Shown here piece after piece: positions 63,711 through 64,000 of a stretch of DNA of 64,000 nt (positions within the stretch are counted from its first letter, which is position 1; every line of letters starts with the position of its first letter). The notes beneath the pieces were generated by a model. That model had not been told where the DNA came from. It saw nothing but the letters and a program-made list of their open reading frames with translations, and searched no databases. The stretch is from an uncultured Duncaniella sp. (GTDB taxonomy: Bacteria > Bacteroidota > Bacteroidia > Bacteroidales > Muribaculaceae), in NCBI RefSeq assembly GCF_910578445.1, contig NZ_CAJTQC010000002.1, forward strand, positions 62,001-126,000. The letters run 5' to 3'. A program made the translations under genes and the position numbers.

Positions 63711-64000
63711 TTACTCGGCCACGCGGAGGAGGAAGTAGTTCTTCTTGCCGCGCTGGACGAGGATGTATTTGTCGTTGAGAAGCGATTCGGCAGTTATGAC
63801 AGCATTCGGGTCGGTCACCTTCTGCTTGTTGATGCTCACGCCTCCCTGCTGGATCATCTTGCGTGCTTCACCCTTGGAGGGGAATACGGCGGTCTTGGTT
63901 GCGAGAAGTTCGATGACGGGGACACCGGCTTCGATATCGGCTTTGACAATGTTGAATGTCGGGACACCGTCGAACACATCAAGGAGGGTCTTCTCGTCAA
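63711..64000 (-). CDS. tyrS: Tyrosyl-tRNA synthetase, C-terminal part (truncated by window edge)
   Basis: The visible ~96 codons, beginning DEKTLLDVFDGVPTFNIVKA in an open frame, end with the S4 RNA-binding domain of TyrS: KGEARKMIQQGGVSINKQKV and LNDKYILVQRGKKNYFLLRV. The catalytic domain lies outside. A GTG at 63977 is internal and not a start. Confidence 0.92.
   Translation of the reverse strand, partial: DEKTLLDVFDGVPTFNIVKADIEAGVPVIELLATKTAVFPSKGEARKMIQQGGVSINKQKVTDPNAVITAESLLNDKYILVQRGKKNYFLLRVAE

Noticed and set aside
1..64000. Checked gaps for tRNA, rRNA, CRISPR repeats and insertion sequences.
   Set aside because: Nothing matched by eye. Some tRNAs could be missed without a covariance-model scan.

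Overview
The window is a chromosomal segment of a Bacteroidota (order Bacteroidales) gut-type bacterium, probably close to Muribaculaceae. This placement is inferred from gene content: a type IX secretion system (T9SS), several fimbrillin-type lipoproteins (Mfa/FimA-like, DUF5119, DUF3575), DUF1573, DUF3256, DUF4292 and DUF4105 envelope proteins, and promoters of the Bacteroidota type (TTTG, 19-21 bases, TAnnTTTG). No rRNA, tRNA, CRISPR array, insertion sequence or phage gene was seen.

Layout. 1-2908: branched-chain amino acid genes ilvD-ilvB (ilvB runs off the left edge). 2977-9611: a four-gene fimbrial operon with a hairpin terminator/attenuator before the last gene. 9665-12885: meaB, two DUF1573 genes and a small His/Lys-rich lipoprotein. 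12989-20328: malic enzyme maeB, a second surface locus (a lipoprotein with a BspA-type leucine-rich C-terminus plus a DUF6562-like lipoprotein), a SPOR lipoprotein and ilvA. 20367-27788: a DJ-1/PfpI protein, then the leftward set porW-porX-tsaE-birA-trxA. 28180-33946: a four-gene rightward cluster with a pyruvoyl-type decarboxylase resembling fungal PsiD, a GadC-like antiporter, an MFS transporter and a DcaP-like porin. 34041-41075: leftward envelope and RNA genes (dut, TPR, DUF4292, EnvC-like, DEAD-box helicase, DUF3256). 41362-43951: an AT-rich defence island with an AbiE toxin-antitoxin pair divergent from a PGN_0703-type putative nuclease across a nested palindromic control region. 43982-55917: a rightward run (SurA-like PPIase, OstA-like, mutL, DUF4105, a degenerate PafA-like protein, secA). 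56367-63669: the T9SS core read leftward (porT, porP-like, gldK, gldL, gldM, gldN). 63711-64000: 3' end of tyrS.

How it fits together. Much of the window serves the cell envelope: T9SS trans-envelope machinery and its regulator PorX with the PorW lipoprotein, SecA, outer-membrane chaperone and OstA-like functions, peptidoglycan hydrolase activation, and two surface-protein loci. The two loci that look most like under-described systems are the decarboxylase/antiporter/porin cluster at 28180-33946 and the AbiE-nuclease island with its mirror-image promoters at 42873-42996. Two proteins in the 44-55 kb run lack the catalytic residues of their families: the PafA-like protein at 50675-52363 and the endonuclease site of MutL.
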